Assembly (NCBI GenBank): GCA_041401985.1
Contig: JAWKTE010000009.1
Span: 124,001 to 188,000, forward strand
Length of the DNA: 64,000 nucleotides
Reading direction: 5' to 3'
Source of the DNA: JACKHA01 sp041401985
Lineage (GTDB): Bacteria; Planctomycetota; Phycisphaerae; Phycisphaerales; UBA1924
In this document: positions 8,041-17,486 of the stretch, piece by piece
Numbering within the stretch: the stretch's first letter is position 1
Layout: each line of letters starts with the position of its first letter
Made by a program: the position numbers and the translations under genes
Notes under the pieces: generated by a model
The model's database searches: none
The model's input: the letters and a program-made list of their open reading frames with translations, nothing else
What the model was told of the DNA's origin: nothing

Positions 8041-10461
8041 ATGGTCCCCCTCTACACCGCGGCCATCTTCACCGCGGCGTTCCTGCTCTTCCTCGTCCAG
8101 CCCCTGGCCGCACGCCTCGTCCTGCCCCAACTCGGCGGCAGCCCGGCCGTGTGGACCGCGACCATGATGTTCTTCCAGGTCGTGCTGCTGGGCGGGTACG
8201 CCTACGCCCACGCCATCGAGCGTCTCGCTCGCGCCCGCCAGGCCATCGTCCACGCGATCGTCGTGCTCTCCTGCCTCGTGTTCCTGCCGCTGGCGCTGCC
8301 CGCCTGGTGGTCGCCCGACGTGGCCCCGCCGACGCCGGCGCTGCTGCTGGTGCTACTGGGGGCGGTAGGCGTGCCGTTCTTCGCCGTGTCGAGCGCCAGC
8401 CCGCTGATCCAGGCCTGGTTCGCCCGCACCGGGCACGCCCGGGCCCACGACCCGTACTTCCTCTACGCCGCCAGCAACGCCGGCAGCCTGCTGGGACTTC
8501 TCGCCTACCCGCTGGTGATCGAGCCGCTGCTGGGGCTGAAGGACCAGGGCTGGTTCTGGTCGATCGGCTACGGGCTGTTTGCACTCTTACTGGCAGGCTG
8601 CTGGGCGATGGGACGCCCCGCGCGCACGGCCCCGCGCAACGCCAAACCCGCGGCCGCCGCCGGCAAGTCCGACAGGGCATCGAAGCGAGCGGCGGGCAAG
8701 CCGAAGTCTCCGGACGCCGTCGCCGCGACCGTGGGCGCGTCGCCCGCCGCGGTGCCCCCGGAATCCCCGCCCACCCGCGCCGACCTCTGGCGACAGCGGG
8801 CCGCGTGGATCGCCCTGGCCGCCGCCCCCTCCAGCCTGTCGCTCGGCGTCACCCAGTTCATCACGACCGACATCGCGGCCATCCCTCTGCTGTGGGTCAT
8901 CCCGCTGGCGATCTACCTCATCACCTTCATCGTCGCCTTCGGGCGCTTCGGCCCCGCCGGCGAGCGCTTCGGCTCGCTGCTCCTGCCGCTGGTGGTCATC
9001 GCGGTGACGGCCGTGATGCTCCGCCAGGTGGGCCAGCCGCTGATCGTCGTCGCGCTGCTGCACCTGGTGCTGCTGCTGGTCGCGGGCCTGTCGTGCCACG
9101 GGCGTCTGGCCGCGATCCGCCCCGGCGCGGCCCGCCTGACCGAGTACTACATGCTCGTCTCCCTCGGCGGCGCGCTCGGCGGCGCGTCCAACGCCCTGGC
9201 CGCCCCACTGCTCTTCGACGCCATCCTCGAGTACCCCATCGCCATCGCCGGTGTGTGCGCGCTGCTCGCGCTCCGCGGCACCCGGAAGAAGCCCACGCGG
9301 GACGCCAAAGCACCCGACACAACGGAACCTGCCAAGCCCCAGCGCAACCCCTCCCTCCTCCGCCCCCTGCTCCCGCTCATCGGCGCCGCCGTCGGCGTCG
9401 CCCTCTTCCTCCTGGGCACCGACGCCTTCATCGCCCTCTCCGGCTACCGCTCCGGCGACAGGCTCCTGGGCTTCATCCCCTGGGACCCGTTCATCATCGC
9501 CATAACCGTGGGTCTGCCGTGCCTTGTGGCCGTGTTCCTGATGCGCTGGCCCCTGGTTTTCGCCGCGGTCATTGTCACGCTCACCGGCCAGGCCACCTAC
9601 GTCCCCATGGCCGCCACCGGCCCGCGCGTCGACATCCTCCTGCGCGACCGGTCCTTCTTCGGCGTCTGCATCGTCTTCGAGCGACAGGAGTTCCTCACCG
9701 ACGCCGACCGATACGTCCCGCCGCTCCGCGGCATCCGCCACGGCACCACGATCCACGGCGAGCAGTTCGTCGAACCAAACCGCCGCCACGATCCGCTCTC
9801 CTACTACTCACGCCCCGGCCCCGTCGGCGACACCTTCGCCCGCCTGCCCGACGCGCCCCGCACCATCGGCGTCGTCGGCTTGGGCGCGGGCACCATCGCC
9901 GCGTATGGCCGCCCCGGCGACACCATCGACTTCTTCGAGATCGACCGCGCGGTGGCCGACATCGCGCTCGACCCCACCCTGTTCACCTACCTCTCCGACT
10001 CGCCCGCCACCTGCAACATCATCATCGGCGACGGACGCCTCCGCCTGGCCGACCAGCCCGAGCACCGCTACGACCTGCTCGTGCTCGACGCGTTCAGCAG
10101 CGACGCCATCCCCATCCACCTGCTCACGCGCGAGGCCTTCCGCCTCTACGCCTCACGCCTCCGCCCCGGCGGCGCGCTGCTCGTGCACATCTCCAACAAG
10201 CACTTCCGCCTCGGCGGGCCCGTCACGCTCGCCGGGCGCGACGCCGGCCTGCACGTCATCCAGCGCGACCACGCCTCCACCCCGCGCGACACCGTCTTTG
10301 AGGGCATCCGTTCATCATCCTGGGTCGTGCTCTCGAGCAGCCCCGACTGGCTGATGACATTCGCCGACGCCCCCGGCTGGCAGGTCGTCCCCCTGCCGGA
10401 GGACGGCGAGGCGTGGACCGACGACCACGCCAACGTCCTGTCGGTCCTGCGCCCGACCTGA
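8041..10461 (+). CDS. Fused MFS-like membrane domain and spermidine-synthase-like domain
   Basis: An 806-residue two-part protein. The first about 550 residues hold 12 or more hydrophobic segments, interrupted by a charged Ala/Lys/Pro linker around residues 195-245. The C-terminal part is a Rossmann-like spermidine synthase domain with GVVGLGAGTIAAYG near 609 and LVLDAFSSDAIPIHLLT near 682. This fusion is a recognised family usually annotated 'fused MFS/spermidine synthase'. Whether it makes or moves polyamines is unproven, and the aminopropyltransferase active site is not obviously conserved. The family inference is strong, the function weak. TACCAT (8030-8035) lies 5 nt before the start. 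Confidence 0.85.
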   Translation: MVPLYTAAIFTAAFLLFLVQPLAARLVLPQLGGSPAVWTATMMFFQVVLLGGYAYAHAIERLARARQAIVHAIVVLSCLVFLPLALPAWWSPDVAPPTPALLLVLLGAVGVPFFAVSSASPLIQAWFARTGHARAHDPYFLYAASNAGSLLGLLAYPLVIEPLLGLKDQGWFWSIGYGLFALLLAGCWAMGRPARTAPRNAKPAAAAGKSDRASKRAAGKPKSPDAVAATVGASPAAVPPESPPTRADLWRQRAAWIALAAAPSSLSLGVTQFITTDIAAIPLLWVIPLAIYLITFIVAFGRFGPAGERFGSLLLPLVVIAVTAVMLRQVGQPLIVVALLHLVLLLVAGLSCHGRLAAIRPGAARLTEYYMLVSLGGALGGASNALAAPLLFDAILEYPIAIAGVCALLALRGTRKKPTRDAKAPDTTEPAKPQRNPSLLRPLLPLIGAAVGVALFLLGTDAFIALSGYRSGDRLLGFIPWDPFIIAITVGLPCLVAVFLMRWPLVFAAVIVTLTGQATYVPMAATGPRVDILLRDRSFFGVCIVFERQEFLTDADRYVPPLRGIRHGTTIHGEQFVEPNRRHDPLSYYSRPGPVGDTFARLPDAPRTIGVVGLGAGTIAAYGRPGDTIDFFEIDRAVADIALDPTLFTYLSDSPATCNIIIGDGRLRLADQPEHRYDLLVLDAFSSDAIPIHLLTREAFRLYASRLRPGGALLVHISNKHFRLGGPVTLAGRDAGLHVIQRDHASTPRDTVFEGIRSSSWVVLSSSPDWLMTFADAPGWQVVPLPEDGEAWTDDHANVLSVLRPT

Positions 10462-10614
10462 CCGCACGCCGGTGTGTGGCCGGTTCGGCTGCCCCCGGGC
10501 GATGCCCGGCGCTCGGCAACCGCACGCCGATCCGGCTGTACCGTCTCTTCTGGTGCGCGGCCCCGCCGCGCCCGCCGCACGATCCGACCACCCCGCCCAA
10601 CCCGAGACCGCCAC

Positions 10615-12570
10615 ATGCCGATCCGCCGCCCGCTCCCGCTCTGCCCCGCCGCCTTGGCCGTGCTCGTGCCGCTCTCACTCGCCCCGGCGCAGGACCAGCC
10701 CGATCCGAGCGCCCCGCCCAACACGATTACGCTGGACCTCGACAACGCCCCAATCGCCACGCTCCTGCAGGCGCTCGACCAGGACGTGCGGACCTACGAC
10801 TCGCACATCACCACCCTCGCCGGCCCCTACTTCGAGGGCCGCGCCCCCGGCCTGGCGGGCAACCGGCGCGCCGCCGACTACATCGCCTTCTGGTTCGAGC
10901 ACTTCGGCCTCCAGCCCGCGTTCGACTCCACCACCACCGCCTCAGAAGGCTCCACGGTTCTCACGCCGCGCGATTCGTATTTCCAGCCCTTCGACCTGGG
11001 CAGCGAGGCCGTGCTCGAGTCCGCGGCCATGTCCGCCGGCCCGATCGGCGATCTCCGCGAGGGGCGCGACTTCGTGCCGCTGGGCTTCTCCGCCACGTCC
11101 GGCGCGGACGCCCCGATCACCTTCGTCGGCTACGCGATCGAGTCCGGGCGCGACTCGTACACCTCCTTCGACGACGACACCGACCTCACCGGGCGCATCG
11201 CCATGGTCCTGCGCTTCGAGCCCATGGACGCCGACGGGCGCAGCCTCTGGCTCCCCGGCGGCTGGTCCCCCAACGCCGGCCTCGAGGCCAAGTTCCGCGC
11301 CGTCGCACGCCGCGGCGCGGTCGGCATCATCCTGGTCAACCCGCCCGGCGCCGACGACGAGCGCATCGGACGCCTCGAGACCTTCCAGTCCATCCGACCC
11401 TTCGGCGGCCCGCTCGACATCCCCGTCGTCCAGGTCACCCCCGCCCGAGCCGACGAGATCGTCCGGCGCTTCGACCGCGATGGCCGCTCGCTGCTCGACC
11501 TGCGTCGCCTCGCCGATGCCGGCCCCGCGGTGGTCGACCTTGGCAAGCAGCGCGTCGCGATCGACGTCCGCGTCGGCTCACGCCTCATCGAGACCCAGAA
11601 CGTCGGCGCCATCCTCCCCGGACGAGGCGAGCTCGCAAACGAGTTCATCGTCATCGGGGCCCACTACGACCACGTCGGGCTGGGCTACGGCGGCGCGGGC
11701 TCGCGCGCGGGCGCCGCGGGCATCGGCGTGCTCCACCCCGGCGCCGACGACAACGGCTCGGGCACCAGCGGCCTGCTGCTGGCCGCCCAGATGCTCGCCG
11801 AGCGCTACGAGCAACTTCCGGAGGGCGCCCCGGCCCGGTCGATCCTGTTCCTGGCCTTCTCCGCCGAGGAACTCGGCCTCATCGGCAGCCGTTACTACAC
11901 CGACAACCCCATCGTCCCGATCGAGCAGCACGCCTTCATGCTCAACATGGACATGATCGGGCGGCTGCGCGAGAACGCCATGGAACTCGGCGGCGTCGCC
12001 ACCGCCCCGGGCCTGTGGGAGTGGCTCGAGCCCATGATCCAGCCCTCGGGCATCGACGTCCGCCCCACGCCCAGCGGCTACGGACCCTCCGACCACGCCA
12101 ACTTCTATCGCGCCGGCATGCCCGTGCTGTTCTTCTTCACGATGCTCCACGACGAGTACCACATGCCCACGGACTTCTCGTGGACCATCAACCGCGTCGG
12201 GGCCGTCCGCGTCGTGCGCCTGTGCGTGACCATCGCGGAGGCTCTGGCGACGCGCCCCGAGCGCTTCCGCCACACCTCCACCCCGAGCCGCATCGTGCAG
12301 CGTCCACAGGCCCGCGCCTACCTCGGCGTCATGGCCGACGACGCCCCCGCCACCGGCGTCCTGCTCGGCAGCGTCGTCGAAAACGGCCCCGCGGCCCAGG
12401 CCGGGCTCCGAGAGGGCGACATCATCCTCCGCTGGAACGACACCGACATCCAAGACCTGGCCCAGTGGCGCGCCCTGCTTGGCGAGCAGCGGGCCGGCGA
12501 CGTTGTGACGATCCTGATCGAACGCGAAGGGCAGGAAGTCGAACTGGCGTGCACGTTGGGGGAGAGGTAG
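10615..12570 (+). CDS. Secreted M28-family zinc aminopeptidase with PA and PDZ domains
   Basis: A 651-residue protein with a signal peptide (residues 1-24). A protease-associated (PA) insert spans roughly 120-290. The M28 catalytic domain has the metal-binding series GAHYDHVG, GADDNGSG, SAEELGLIG, NMDMIG and PSDHANFY. A C-terminal PDZ domain contains AYLGVMAD and GPAAQAGLREGDIILRWN. M28 peptidases remove N-terminal residues from peptides with a two-zinc centre, and all expected ligands are visible. It probably digests peptides in the periplasm or outside the cell. The ATG at 10615 was chosen because the signal peptide begins there; upstream in-frame sequence is Arg-rich and unlikely to be coding. 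Confidence 0.9.
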   Translation: MPIRRPLPLCPAALAVLVPLSLAPAQDQPDPSAPPNTITLDLDNAPIATLLQALDQDVRTYDSHITTLAGPYFEGRAPGLAGNRRAADYIAFWFEHFGLQPAFDSTTTASEGSTVLTPRDSYFQPFDLGSEAVLESAAMSAGPIGDLREGRDFVPLGFSATSGADAPITFVGYAIESGRDSYTSFDDDTDLTGRIAMVLRFEPMDADGRSLWLPGGWSPNAGLEAKFRAVARRGAVGIILVNPPGADDERIGRLETFQSIRPFGGPLDIPVVQVTPARADEIVRRFDRDGRSLLDLRRLADAGPAVVDLGKQRVAIDVRVGSRLIETQNVGAILPGRGELANEFIVIGAHYDHVGLGYGGAGSRAGAAGIGVLHPGADDNGSGTSGLLLAAQMLAERYEQLPEGAPARSILFLAFSAEELGLIGSRYYTDNPIVPIEQHAFMLNMDMIGRLRENAMELGGVATAPGLWEWLEPMIQPSGIDVRPTPSGYGPSDHANFYRAGMPVLFFFTMLHDEYHMPTDFSWTINRVGAVRVVRLCVTIAEALATRPERFRHTSTPSRIVQRPQARAYLGVMADDAPATGVLLGSVVENGPAAQAGLREGDIILRWNDTDIQDLAQWRALLGEQRAGDVVTILIEREGQEVELACTLGER

Positions 12571-12606
12571 GGGCAGAGCCAAAGCCAGCGGCTCTAGACT
12601 GCGCCC

Positions 12607-14445
12607 ATGCGATTGCCGCCCCCCGAGTTCGTGCTGTATGTGCTGGGCGCGTTCCTGGTCGGCTACGGGCTGTGGCTGAGCGTGCGGGCGCTGCGGGCGC
12701 GGCGGTGGCGCGAGCCGCTGGAGGCGTGCCCGGAGTGCGCGAAGGCGTGGGAGGACAAGGCGGCGGCCAAGTGCGCGCGGTGCGGGGCGCGGCGGCCCGT
12801 GGCGTCGGCGATCCGGGCCGCGAGGTTCTGGGTGGTGCTCGGGCTGGTGGTGAGCCTCGGCGGGCTTGGGACGTTCGTGGGCGGGGCGCTGGTCGCGGAC
12901 GCGATGCGGAGCGAGCGGGAGTTCGGCTACGGGTGGGGCGATTCGGGCTTCAAGTTCGGGCCGTATCTCGGCGGCGGCATGGGGCTCTCTCTGTTCGGCT
13001 TGTTCCTGGCGATCCTTGCGTGGCGCGGCGACCGGCCGCGCGGGCGGCGGCGGTGCCCGAAGTGCTGGTACCTGGTCGATCCGGCGGTGGGGCTGCGCTG
13101 CTCGGAGTGCGGGCACGAGGCCAAGGGCGAGCGGGCCCTGTTCCGCCCGCGGCGTCGCTGGCGGCTGGCGGTGCTCGGGCTGCTGGTGTTGGGGGCGGGG
13201 CAGCTCGGGTGGTATGAGTCGCGGGTGCGGAACCACGGCTGGCTGTCGGTGGTGCCGACGGAGGTGATGATTTTGGGGCTGCCGTGGTTGCCGGATGAGT
13301 GGGTGGGGGGCACGAGCTGGGTGGAGTGGTCGCTTATCGAACGCTACTCCGAGGGCCGGATGTGGGATTGGCAGGAGGCGTGGTTCCGGGATCGATCACA
13401 TGGGTGGCTGCTTGCGGCCCGATCGCCAAGCGAGATGGCGGATCGGGCGGCGGTGCTCTCGGGGCCGCATGGGTGGCTCGCGGGTGCGCACGACGGCTCC
13501 CCGGCCAGTATCCGGCGTCTGGGCGAGCAACTGCTTGACATGGCGACGCAGGCCTTGGAAGCGGGTGACCCGTTGTCGGCGCATCAACTGCTCCGCCCGA
13601 TGGCGGACTTGGCGGATGTGCTCATCGCGGAGCCGGCAGAGGAGGCGCGTGCGTTCTCGACGAAGGTGGATGGGGCCACGCCGACACTTCTGCGGCACAT
13701 CTCCGACGCGCCATTTGAGATCGGTGTCTTGCTGGCGTCCGGGAGTGGCACGCCAGAAGTTGTGGAGGCGCTCGCGATCCGCGCGGATCCCCGAGACTCC
13801 GGCGAGACACTCTCATCACTGGACATATACCAAGCGAACTACGCGCTCGCTCGGCTCATTCGCCGGGGCAATCAACTTGCAACCACCCGGGTCGCCGCGA
13901 TGATCGCCGATGAAGCCAATCCGCTGCGGATTCACACCGCTGCGTATGTGGCCTGGGCCAATCGAGAGGCGGCGAACCCCGAACTGGACGCCGCGCTGCT
14001 CTCGCTGCTCGAGTCGACCGACGCCGATGACCTGATCCGGTCGATCAATGCGGTCGAAGCGCGCGGCGGGCCGCTGCTGGAACCTGCGATCCGACGCGCG
14101 ATCGACTTGGCTCGGAAGCGTCCTGACCTCGCTCCGCGCATCGAGGACGCGCTGACCACCCGGGACTACGTGATGGTGTTGCATCGGCACATCCCCGAGT
14201 TGATCGAACTCGCGCAACAGCCCCAGCTTCGGAACGTGGGGTGTTCCTTGCTGCTGGTCGCGTGTATCAACGCCCCCCTGCTCGATGTTGGCTTGTTGGA
14301 TCGTTTCGAAGCGCTTCTCGACGATCCAGCGATCGCCCACCGGGCTCCCTCGATCCGGGAACAGATTGGTCACATTCGTGCCAGGATCGAGCATCAGCAG
14401 GCCATGGAGGCCCACCGGAACTCGATCGATCTCGGCGGCGGCTGA
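12607..14445 (+). CDS. Membrane protein with two zinc ribbons and a helical-repeat C-terminal region
   Basis: A 612-residue protein of unknown function. A membrane segment at about 9-27 is followed by a zinc ribbon with Cys near 41, 44, 56 and 59, then two more hydrophobic segments. A second ribbon has Cys near 150, 153, 164 and 167, then another membrane segment near 180-200. The rest (about 200-600) is soluble, mostly helical and resembles HEAT-like repeats. Zinc-ribbon membrane proteins of this type are often annotated as hypothetical. TAGACT (12595-12600) sits 6 nt before the ATG. It lies between the M28 peptidase and nuoD, but I see no functional link to either. Confidence 0.75.
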   Translation: MRLPPPEFVLYVLGAFLVGYGLWLSVRALRARRWREPLEACPECAKAWEDKAAAKCARCGARRPVASAIRAARFWVVLGLVVSLGGLGTFVGGALVADAMRSEREFGYGWGDSGFKFGPYLGGGMGLSLFGLFLAILAWRGDRPRGRRRCPKCWYLVDPAVGLRCSECGHEAKGERALFRPRRRWRLAVLGLLVLGAGQLGWYESRVRNHGWLSVVPTEVMILGLPWLPDEWVGGTSWVEWSLIERYSEGRMWDWQEAWFRDRSHGWLLAARSPSEMADRAAVLSGPHGWLAGAHDGSPASIRRLGEQLLDMATQALEAGDPLSAHQLLRPMADLADVLIAEPAEEARAFSTKVDGATPTLLRHISDAPFEIGVLLASGSGTPEVVEALAIRADPRDSGETLSSLDIYQANYALARLIRRGNQLATTRVAAMIADEANPLRIHTAAYVAWANREAANPELDAALLSLLESTDADDLIRSINAVEARGGPLLEPAIRRAIDLARKRPDLAPRIEDALTTRDYVMVLHRHIPELIELAQQPQLRNVGCSLLLVACINAPLLDVGLLDRFEALLDDPAIAHRAPSIREQIGHIRARIEHQQAMEAHRNSIDLGGG

Positions 14446-14577
14446 GCGACCCACCGAGGGGTCGGTACGCCGGCTCGGGCCGCGACATCCGGACTCCGTA
14501 CGGGTCGGTTCGATGCGACTCTCCCCGGTCTCCCGCACCCCCCGCCCCTACCATCCGCTCCCCGTTCGGAGCCCCGT

Positions 14578-15867
14578 ATGCCCTTCACGATCAAGCCCGC
14601 CGAGTCGTACGACGTCACCGCCGAGACCACCGGCTACTTGGCCGGGCACGTCGACACCGGCGACCGGTGGGTGCTCAACTTCGGCCCGCAGCACCCCGCG
14701 ACGCACACGACGCTGCGGCTGGTGCTCGAACTCGACGGCGAGCGGATCGCCCGGTGCACGCCGCACATCGGCTACCTGCACTCGGGCTTCGAGAAACTCG
14801 GCGAGCACCTGGACTACAACCAGTACGTCACGATCGTCAGCCGCATGAACTATCTGTCGCCGATCAGCAACGACATCGCGTGGCACCACGCGGTGGAGAC
14901 GCTGTTCGGGATCGAGATCACGCCGCGGTGCAAGGTGCTGCGGACGATCATGGCCGAACTGGGGCGGATCCAGGACCATTTGCTGAACGTCGGGGCCGCG
15001 GCCCTGGACCTCGGGGCGTTCACGGGGTTCCTGTACGGGTTCAACCCGCGCGAGAAGATCTACGACCTGTGCGACTTCGTCTCGGGCCAACGCTTCCACC
15101 CGGACTGGACCCGCGTCGGCGGGCTGATGCAGGACCTGCCGGATGAGGAAGTGTTCAAGCGGATGGTCAAGGACTTCGTCCGCCGCGACCTGCCGGGGGC
15201 GATCGGCGACCTCGAGGGCCTGACGCTGCGCAACCGCATCTTCATGGACAGGACGCAGGGCATCGGCGTCCTGACGACCGAGCAGGCCAACGCGTGGTCG
15301 GTGACGGGGCCGGTCGCGCGGGCCTCGGGCGTGAAGCAGGACCTGCGGAAGGACCACCCGTACCTGTGCTATGCGGACAACTGGGACGGCCAGGGTGCCG
15401 TGGCCGTGGAGTTCGGCGTGCCGGTGGCCAGCGAGGGCGACACCTACGCGCGGTTCCAGGTGCGGATGGAGGAGATGCGCCAGTCGATCAAAATCATCGA
15501 CCAGTTGATCGACAACATCCCGGGTGGGCCGGTGTCGGTGTACGCCGATGGCAAGGTGGCCAAGCCGGACAAGAAGGACGTGTACGGCTCGATCGAGGGG
15601 CTGATCCAGCACTTCGAGATCATCATGTCCAACCGCGGGTGGGAGCCGCCGGCGGCCGAGGTGTACGCGGCCCAGGAGACAGCCAACGGGGAACTGGGGT
15701 ACTACCTGGTGTCGGACGGCTCGCCGCGGGCCTGGCGTGCGCGGACGAGGCCGCCGAGTTTCATCAACTACCAGGTGATGGCGCCGCTGATCGAGGGGCA
15801 CATGCTTGCGGATATCGTGGCGGTGCTTGGGAGTCTGAACATCGTGGCGGCGGAGTTGGATCGGTAG
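14578..15867 (+). CDS. nuoD: NADH-quinone oxidoreductase subunit D
   Basis: A 429-residue protein of the 49-kDa/NuoD family. It has FGPQHPATHTTLRLVLELDG at about residues 38-57 and PHIGYLHSGFEKL soon after, the regions that line the quinone pocket near the last iron-sulphur cluster. The C-terminal signature is DIVAVLGSLNIVAAELDR. The length is normal. It is a lone nuo gene here, convergent with hflX with 4 nt between stops. With nuoH in the same window, complex I is clearly encoded, but its genes are scattered. A TACCAT hexamer lies about 23 nt upstream, so unlike several neighbours it could have a short leader. Confidence 0.96.
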   Translation: MPFTIKPAESYDVTAETTGYLAGHVDTGDRWVLNFGPQHPATHTTLRLVLELDGERIARCTPHIGYLHSGFEKLGEHLDYNQYVTIVSRMNYLSPISNDIAWHHAVETLFGIEITPRCKVLRTIMAELGRIQDHLLNVGAAALDLGAFTGFLYGFNPREKIYDLCDFVSGQRFHPDWTRVGGLMQDLPDEEVFKRMVKDFVRRDLPGAIGDLEGLTLRNRIFMDRTQGIGVLTTEQANAWSVTGPVARASGVKQDLRKDHPYLCYADNWDGQGAVAVEFGVPVASEGDTYARFQVRMEEMRQSIKIIDQLIDNIPGGPVSVYADGKVAKPDKKDVYGSIEGLIQHFEIIMSNRGWEPPAAEVYAAQETANGELGYYLVSDGSPRAWRARTRPPSFINYQVMAPLIEGHMLADIVAVLGSLNIVAAELDR

Positions 15868-15871
15868 GGAG

Positions 15872-17290
15872 TCACCTCCCCCACCCCGCCTCGCTCCCCG
15901 CGTCCCGGATCCTCGGCCCGTCATCCAGCGTCTCGATCCGCATCCTCGCCCCGGCGGCGCGGAGGCGGTCGATCTGGCGCATGCCCACGCGGCACTCGAA
16001 CACGACGGCCGCGTCCGTGTACTGGCGGTCGAGCACCTCGCCGCGGTTCTCGATGGTGCTGACGGTCTTGGCGTCGCTCATCGGGACGGTGAGGCGGACG
16101 TGGCGGATCGGGCCGCGCGTGGCCCCGGCGACGCGCTGGCGTACCTCTTCGAGGCCCAGTCCGGAGCCGCCGGCCGCGGGCGCGATCGCGCACAGCGGCA
16201 CGCTGCCGGGCACCCGCTGCTGCCAGACCAGAAGTGCCGCGTTGTCGGCAAGGCGGTCGGCCTTGTTGAGCAGCACCAGGCGCTCCGGCTCGCGCCAGGC
16301 GATGCCCGCCCGCTCCTCGGCGGCCCGGGTCTGCTCGCACAGCTCGTCGAGCGTGCGCGTCACGACCTCGTAGTGCATCTCGGCCGCGGGGTCCGCGACG
16401 TCGAGCACCACCAGCAGCAGGTCCGCGTGCGTGGCCTCCTCGAGCGTGGCCTTGAACGACGCGACGAGATTGTGCGGGAGATCCCGCACGAACCCGACCG
16501 TGTCCGAGAGCATCACCCGCATGCCGCCGTGAAGGTCCCACTCGCGCGTGCGGGTCATGAGCGTGGCGAAGAGGCGGTCGTCGGCGTAGGCCCCGCCGGT
16601 GGTGAGCGTGTTGAACAGCGTGCTCTTGCCGGCGTTCGTGTAGCCGACCAGGCCGACGGTGAAGTGGTCGAGGCGGCGCTTCTGGACCTCGCGGCGCTTG
16701 CGGGCCTGGATGGCGCCCAGTTCGCGCTTGAGATCAAGTTCGCGGCGCTGGACGAGGCGCCGGTCGATCTCGAGCTGCTGCTCGCCCGGGCCGCGCGTGC
16801 CGATGCCGGTCACGCCGCCGCCGCCGACGATGCGCTCGAGGTGGGTCCACATGGCGCGGAGGCGCGGGTAGGTGTACTCGAGTTGGGCGAGTTCGACCTG
16901 GAGTTTGGCCTCGTGCGTGGTGGCGCGGCTGGCGAAGATGTCCAGGATCAGTTCCGAGCGGTCCAGGATCTTCCGACCCGTGACCTTCTCGATGTTGGCG
17001 ATCTGGGCCGGCGAGAGTTCGTGGTCGAAGATGACGGCCGAGGCGTCGAGAGCCTCGCACAGGTTCTTGAGTTCCTCGACCTTGCCCGAGCCGATGTACG
17101 TGCCCGATTCCGGGCGTTCGCGGAACTGCTCGAGCGTGCCGACGGCGACGGCCCCGGCCTGCTCGGCCAGGGAGCGGAGTTCGCCGAAGGGGTCGTTGCG
17201 GTCGTGGCGCGAGCCGGGCAGGCGAAGGGCCGCGAGCACGACGCGCTCCGCGGCGACGGCGATGGTGGTGCGTTCGGTTGGTGCTGGCAT
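15872..17290 (-). CDS. hflX: Ribosome-associated GTPase HflX
   Basis: A 472-residue GTPase. The N-terminal HflX domain contains GTYIGSGKVEELK, AVIFDHELSPAQIANIEK and RILDRSELILDIFA-type motifs, and GTRGPGEQQLEIDRR precedes a coiled coil. The G domain carries GYTNAGKST (P-loop), DTVGF and NKAD. HflX splits stalled or hibernating 70S ribosomes under stress. A C-terminal domain of about 100 residues follows the G domain. The ATG at 17290 begins the conserved region; an in-frame extension upstream falls in a repeat-like stretch (17308-17342) and is unlikely to be translated. Confidence 0.95.
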   Translation of the reverse strand: MPAPTERTTIAVAAERVVLAALRLPGSRHDRNDPFGELRSLAEQAGAVAVGTLEQFRERPESGTYIGSGKVEELKNLCEALDASAVIFDHELSPAQIANIEKVTGRKILDRSELILDIFASRATTHEAKLQVELAQLEYTYPRLRAMWTHLERIVGGGGVTGIGTRGPGEQQLEIDRRLVQRRELDLKRELGAIQARKRREVQKRRLDHFTVGLVGYTNAGKSTLFNTLTTGGAYADDRLFATLMTRTREWDLHGGMRVMLSDTVGFVRDLPHNLVASFKATLEEATHADLLLVVLDVADPAAEMHYEVVTRTLDELCEQTRAAEERAGIAWREPERLVLLNKADRLADNAALLVWQQRVPGSVPLCAIAPAAGGSGLGLEEVRQRVAGATRGPIRHVRLTVPMSDAKTVSTIENRGEVLDRQYTDAAVVFECRVGMRQIDRLRAAGARMRIETLDDGPRIRDAGSEAGWGR

Positions 17291-17304
17291 ATGGACCCGA
17301 GGGC

Positions 17305-17342
17305 AGAGTGACGGAGTGACCAAGTGACGGAGTGACGAAGAG
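17305..17342. repeat. Short repeat upstream of hflX, GTGACGGAGTGAC type
   Basis: Two near-identical units, AGTGACGGAGTGAC and AAGTGACGGAGTGACGAAG, lie just upstream of hflX. The complementary strand (CTTCGTCACTCCGTCACTT) closely matches CTTCGTCGCTCCGTCGCTT at 7990-8010 before the fused MFS gene. This suggests a small dispersed repeat family placed just upstream of coding regions. Confidence 0.6.
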
Positions 17343-17486
17343 GGACCGATCGCCAAGGGCGTCGGCGGGGACGAGGCATGTCACTGCGTTACCGGATCAT
17401 CGTGCTCCTCGGTGGTCTCTGGAGGCCGCGGCTCGCGGCTGGACTGAATACTAGCCCCGCTCGGGTCGGGGAAGTCAAGTGGCGAC

